Shown one piece after another: positions 6,761 to 8,950 of a DNA stretch of 8,950 nucleotides. This stretch comes from Sphaerochaetaceae bacterium (GTDB lineage: Bacteria > Spirochaetota > Spirochaetia > Sphaerochaetales > Sphaerochaetaceae). The stretch covers positions 1 through 8,950 of the forward strand of contig JALNVT010000090.1 of NCBI GenBank assembly GCA_023231265.1, given 5' to 3'. The notes beneath the pieces are model-generated. The model had not been told where the DNA came from. It ran no database searches and saw only the letters and a program-made list of their open reading frames with translations. Position 1 is the stretch's first letter, and each line of letters opens with the position of its first letter. The position numbers were made by a program, and so were the translations under genes.

Positions 6761-7777
6761 TTACTTTCCTATTGTGTCTCTCCAAGCTTTAACATTTGCT
6801 TCTTTTGCCTCTCCAAGTGCAATTGCGTCATAGTTAACTAGATTGATATCTGTCAACTTGATTGCACCTTCTGCAACTGTTGCATCTGGGTTAACAGGGA
6901 TTCTGTTGTATTTTACAAAAAGGTTCTGTGCTTCAACTGTGAAAACCCAATCAAAGAAGATCTTAGCTTCTTCTGTTTCTTTTCCACCTTTGATAAGAGA
7001 GATACCTCCAACTTCATAACCAGATCCTTCTTCAGGGAAAGTCATCACTAGAGGATAACCATTCTGTATGCCTTTTGTTAGGATATCATGAGAGAAACCA
7101 ATACCAACTGCACACTCTCCAAGTCCAGCTCTTGCGATACAAGCTGTTCCTGATTTTGTGTATTGATGAATGTTTTTATCAAATTTTTTCCACCAGTCTA
7201 GAGCACCATCAAGTCCATAAAGCTCAATCAATGTGCCAAATGTGGTGTAAGCAGTTCCTGATGTATAAGGATAAGCCATTTCAATCTCACCTTCAAATTC
7301 TGGTTTCAGTAGATCTGCCCAGGAAGTAGGTGCTTCAAGATTGTGTTCCTTTAAGTAATTTGTGTTTGTGCAGAAACCGATAATACCTGTATAGAAACCA
7401 GACCATTCATAATCAGGTGCATGTAAGATATCAATCAATTCAAAAGATGTATTTGGTTTGTAAGGTTCAAGAAGACCTTTGGAAGCAGCACTTATGTGAT
7501 CAGTGTTTGAACCACCAAACCAAATGCTTGCACCAGGATTGTTTCTTTCAGCCTCAATTCTTGCTGCAACCTCACCAGCACTCATTCTAACTTCATTGAC
7601 TTCAATTCCAGTCTCTTTTTCAAAAGCATCCAAATAATATTTTGCTTCTTCTGAATCAAGAGCTGTATACATGTTTAGAGTCTTTTTTTTACTCTCTCCT
7701 TCGTTGGTTCCTTGTGAAAAACAGGGTGTGATTGTGAGCATAGATGCTATGATAATAGCTGTAAATAATTTTTTCAT
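6761..7777 (-). CDS. Periplasmic binding protein of the ferric/AfuA-type family, possibly sugar-phosphate specific
   Basis: This secreted ligand-binding component has 338 residues from ATG 7777, which has an excellent AAAGGAGG 5 nt upstream. A signal peptide (1-22) is followed by the linker GTNEGES. The mature protein begins TLNMYTALDSEEA, as usual for the group 1 iron/AfuA/phosphonate-type binding proteins, and contains ARIEAERNNPGASIWFGGS (72-90) and PEEGSGYEVGGISLIKGG (248-265). Where FbpA has its iron-binding Tyr-Tyr, this protein reads GIGFSHDILTKG (225-236), with no tyrosine pair and His230-Asp231 instead. As I recall, AfuA uses an adjacent His-Asp and a downstream Glu to hold the sugar ring of hexose phosphates. 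Together with the linked kinase this points to a phosphorylated or plain sugar, with iron less likely. It is the first gene of the four-gene operon. Confidence 0.9.
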   Translation of the reverse strand: MKKLFTAIIIASMLTITPCFSQGTNEGESKKKTLNMYTALDSEEAKYYLDAFEKETGIEVNEVRMSAGEVAARIEAERNNPGASIWFGGSNTDHISAASKGLLEPYKPNTSFELIDILHAPDYEWSGFYTGIIGFCTNTNYLKEHNLEAPTSWADLLKPEFEGEIEMAYPYTSGTAYTTFGTLIELYGLDGALDWWKKFDKNIHQYTKSGTACIARAGLGECAVGIGFSHDILTKGIQNGYPLVMTFPEEGSGYEVGGISLIKGGKETEEAKIFFDWVFTVEAQNLFVKYNRIPVNPDATVAEGAIKLTDINLVNYDAIALGEAKEANVKAWRDTIGK

Positions 7778-7782
7778 TTTTT

Positions 7783-7790
7783 CCTCCTTT
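7783..7790 (-). promoter_or_regulatory. Strong ribosome binding site of the AfuA-like gene
   Basis: AAAGGAGG on the minus strand lies 5 nt before ATG 7777. It decides the start: the frame stays open up to a TTG at 7834, but that codon lies in the predicted -10 box and has no ribosome site. Confidence 0.85.
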
Positions 7791-7833
7791 CGGTTTGGTA
7801 AACAAACACAAAAAAATAAATAATTACTATTCA

Positions 7834-7861
7834 ATCATAACGTATTGGACCCATAAGTCAA
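7834..7861 (-). promoter_or_regulatory. Predicted promoter of the AfuA-like transporter operon
   Basis: On the minus strand TTGACT (7856-7861) and TATGAT (7834-7839), each with 5 of 6 consensus bases, are 16 bp apart. Transcription should begin near 7827, about 50 nt before the start codon. The TTGCA cluster at 7883-7908 would lie at roughly -56 to -81, a position typical of activators. Confidence 0.6.
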
Positions 7862-7882
7862 GGTTTATATCCTCAAGAATTG

Positions 7883-7908
7883 TTGCATAAGTTGCACACT
7901 ATTTGCAT
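7883..7908 (+). promoter_or_regulatory. Second cluster of three TTGCAY repeats (putative operator/activator site)
   Basis: TTGCAT (7883-7888), TTGCAC (7892-7897) and TTGCAT (7903-7908) lie within 26 bp. The last two form TTGCAC-ACTAT-TTGCAT, 15 of 17 bases identical to the lacI promoter element. The cluster begins 22 bp beyond the -35 box of the AfuA-like operon. Relative to that operon it is in the opposite orientation to the one near lacI. Confidence 0.5.
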
Positions 7909-7949
7909 AGATATATATCAATAAATAAGTATTTATAGCTTTTAATTGA

Positions 7950-7989
7950 TGATTTTTTATAAAAGTGATTAGAAAGTGATTTTTTATAA
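7950..7989 (+). repeat. Tandem 13-bp direct repeats
   Basis: TGATTTTTTATAA occurs at 7950-7962 and again, identically, at 7977-7989. The starts are 27 bp apart. The second copy runs into a perfect -10 box TATAAT (7985-7990), and the first copy contains TATAAA. No -35 box at normal spacing is evident for either. Confidence 0.55.
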
Positions 7990-8037
7990 TGCAAAAAAAT
8001 TGCATAATTTTGTGTTATGTTGCACTTATATTTGCAG
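7989..8037 (+). promoter_or_regulatory. Third TTGCA cluster with a perfect 17-bp palindrome
   Basis: ATGCAA and TTGCAT around five A form a palindrome at 7989-8005. TTGCAC (8020-8025) and TTGCAG (8032-8037) follow in a looser version of the 17-bp element, with a 6-base instead of a 5-base spacer. It may be an auxiliary site for the protein that binds the other clusters, about 160-210 bp upstream of the AfuA operon start. Confidence 0.35.
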
Positions 8038-8103
8038 TCTGTAATGAACCCTAAATAGTCGCAATGATTTTAGACATCTGTCAATAATAGATGTCTATTT
8101 TTT
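7997..8103 (+). ncRNA. Candidate small RNA ended by the terminator at 8071-8103
   Basis: A plus-strand intrinsic terminator at 8071-8103 has no protein gene before it on that strand. A perfect TATAAT at 7985-7990 would start a transcript near 7997, giving an RNA of about 107 nt. No good -35 box is visible, so an activator, perhaps one that binds the TTGCA sites, would be needed. The region also contains a 21-codon open frame (7989-8054) with a hydrophobic centre but no ribosome site. The RNA is a proposal drawn from the orphan terminator. Confidence 0.25.
8071..8103 (+). terminator. Intrinsic terminator, plus strand
   Basis: A perfect 9-bp stem, TAGACATCT (8071-8079) with AGATGTCTA (8089-8097), has a 9-base loop and is followed at once by six T (8098-8103). 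The minus strand has no T run after the stem, so it works only in the plus direction. Confidence 0.65.
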
Positions 8104-8132
8104 CTTGTTTTGAATGAGCGCTTAAATAAGAA

Positions 8133-8264
8133 ATCAGGAGCTCTGAGCTTCATAGGCTTTGATGAGAAGTTATAGAAAAACTAAAAAGATAATCCATAAA
8201 TTTTTCAATATTTAAGTCCTGATTAGATACCTAAGCTCTCTCATGTTTCAGAGCTCTCTCTGAT
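8133..8264. repeat. Long-range imperfect inverted repeat
   Basis: ATCAG-GAGCTCTGA (8133-8146) pairs with TCAGAGCTC (8248-8256) and, after a 3-base bulge, CTGAT (8260-8264); CAT (8151-8153) can add to the stem with ATG (8243-8245). The loop is near 90 bases. The left arm can instead pair as AATCAGGA (8132-8139) with TCCTGATT (8217-8224), so two exclusive folds are possible. It may be a structured RNA, a remnant of a small inverted-repeat element, or chance in low-complexity sequence. Confidence 0.35.
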
Positions 8265-8473
8265 AACTTGTAAAATGAGATATTGCTTGAGCAATCAAAA
8301 AATATGTAAAATTTTCAATTTGTTGCGTTAACTTGAAAATTGAAAAACGCTCTGGATATTTTTTTGAATCAGTAATGTACATAAAAATTCGAGGTCAATG
8401 TCTGAGCTAGTTTTGGTTCTTATTTGTTAAGTATTTTTTTCAATTTATTTCATTTTGATTGACAGGAGACAAC

Positions 8474-8523
8474 AAAAAAAGTGAGAGCTCTTTCTCTCAT
8501 TGAAGAAAGTAGCCTCACTTTTT
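8474..8523 (-). terminator. Bidirectional terminator downstream of the dioxygenase gene
   Basis: AAAAAGTGAG (8476-8485) pairs with CTCACTTTTT (8514-8523). Inside it GCT and CTTTC (8487-8494) pair with GAAAG and AGC (8505-8513), leaving one bulged base on each side. T runs follow on both strands: seven on the minus strand, five on the plus. It starts about 65 bp after the minus-strand dioxygenase stop. Confidence 0.75.
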
Positions 8524-8587
8524 GCATTGCATCAATACCAATCCAAACATTTGAGCTGCATCGAATTTTGGTTATCTTGAATTGTTC

Positions 8588-8950
8588 CTACGACCATAAA
8601 AAAGCAAGCGCTCTTTTTCCCATGATGTAGTTATCAAATATTTTGGTTCCAGATCCTTCTGATGCTCCAACGCATACCAATAAAGGCATCAGATGTTCCT
8701 CTCGAGGATGACAGTATCTTGCATTTGGGATGTGCTCCCAATTCAGCATTTGCTCTCTTCTTGATCTCTCCTCCATCTCTGTACAGCAGATTGCAATTAA
8801 TTTGTCCTGGAACTCATCATTTAGAGGATCTGCAACTTCTTCTGAAGTTGCGAACGCATTCATGTTGTGAAAAGAGAACCCTGAGCCTATGATGAGTACA
8901 TTCTCACTGAGCAGTTCTCGCAGAGCTCTTCCTATTTCAAGATGAGTTGG
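8588..8950 (-). CDS. LigB/DODA-type class III extradiol ring-cleavage dioxygenase, C-terminal part
   Basis: This is the C-terminal 120 residues of a metal-dependent dioxygenase related to E. coli YgiD (4,5-DOPA extradiol dioxygenase); the N-terminus lies beyond the right edge. The frame enters with THLEIGRALRELL, then VLIIGSGFSFHN, where family members have GSGxxxHN with a probable metal-site His. Near the end comes NARYCHPREEHLMPLLVCVGA, the conserved HPxxEHLLPL motif, and the usual ending IMGKRALAFLW. An ATG at 8863 is internal, because the homology continues upstream of it without a break. The stop is TAG (8588-8590). The natural substrate of many such proteins is unknown, so DOPA cleavage should not be assumed. 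It appears unrelated to the transport genes and has its own terminator. Confidence 0.9.
   Translation of the reverse strand, partial: PTHLEIGRALRELLSENVLIIGSGFSFHNMNAFATSEEVADPLNDEFQDKLIAICCTEMEERSRREQMLNWEHIPNARYCHPREEHLMPLLVCVGASEGSGTKIFDNYIMGKRALAFLWS

Larger units (their letters stand above)
7862..8587. other. Long intergenic region without a convincing protein gene
   Basis: About 725 bp separate the AfuA operon promoter from the dioxygenase stop. The left half holds TTGCA clusters, a tandem 13-bp repeat and a plus-strand terminator. The middle (8104-8265) holds a long-range inverted repeat. From 8266 to 8473 I see only AT-rich sequence with a 9-bp inverted repeat (8310-8318 with 8333-8341). 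A two-sided terminator closes the region. I found no tRNA or insertion sequence. Confidence 0.6.

Noticed and set aside
7778..7834. Longer start (TTG at 7834) for the AfuA-like protein
   Set aside because: It lies in the predicted -10 box, has no Shine-Dalgarno, and would place extra residues before a standard signal peptide.
7989..8054. A 21-codon open frame with a hydrophobic centre (starts MQKNC, ends CNEP)
   Set aside because: No ribosome binding site precedes it, it overlaps the palindrome and TTGCA repeats, and such short frames are common by chance.
8521..8533. Two further TTGCAT sites next to the dioxygenase terminator
   Set aside because: They are 5 bp apart, outside any promoter context, and partly made by the terminator T run; they show that single TTGCAT sites occur by chance here.
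8662..8892. Plus-strand open frame opposite the dioxygenase
   Set aside because: It is a shadow of the minus-strand dioxygenase, has no recognisable family features, and lies over conserved dioxygenase motifs.

Overview
The window is a moderately AT-rich bacterial segment carrying parts of three transcription units. Gram-negative-style periplasmic binding proteins, a two-domain FbpB-type permease, and signal peptides followed by a Gly-Ser/Thr-Asn-Glu linker suggest a spirochaete of the Treponema/Sphaerochaeta type. That assignment is a family-level impression, not a proof; no rRNA or phylogenetic marker is present.

Left part (1-2020, minus strand): a CUT1-type sugar ABC transporter, with a family 1 solute-binding protein followed by a MalF-type permease that runs off the left edge. 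Both genes are broken as written. The binding protein has an in-frame amber codon just after its signal peptide, and the permease has a -1 frameshift in an A7 homopolymer. The 321-bp gap to the divergent regulator holds a good promoter for the sugar operon, a promoter for the regulator and a cluster of TTGCA repeats.

Centre (2021-7860): a LacI-family regulator on the plus strand meets, tail to tail and one base apart, a four-gene minus-strand operon. In transcription order this operon encodes a ferric/AfuA-type binding protein, a fused two-domain permease, an ATPase with a TOBE-like C-terminus, and a PfkB-family sugar kinase whose start overlaps the ATPase stop. A strong hairpin lies between the binding protein and the permease. 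The binding protein lacks the tandem tyrosines of iron-binding FbpA at the expected place and has a His-Asp pair instead. With the kinase and a LacI regulator next door, a sugar or sugar-phosphate substrate is more likely than iron.

Right part (7862-8950): about 725 bp without a convincing protein gene. It holds a second TTGCA cluster just upstream of the transporter promoter, a third looser cluster, tandem 13-bp repeats, a plus-strand terminator that may end a small RNA, a long-range inverted repeat and a bidirectional terminator. It ends with the C-terminal 120 codons of a LigB/DODA-type extradiol dioxygenase on the minus strand.

Most interesting point: a 17-bp element, TTGCAC-N5-TTGCAT, occurs upstream of lacI and upstream of the AfuA-like operon (15 of 17 bases identical), each time with a third TTGCAT alongside. 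This suggests that the regulator promoter and the transporter-kinase operon share a controlling protein.
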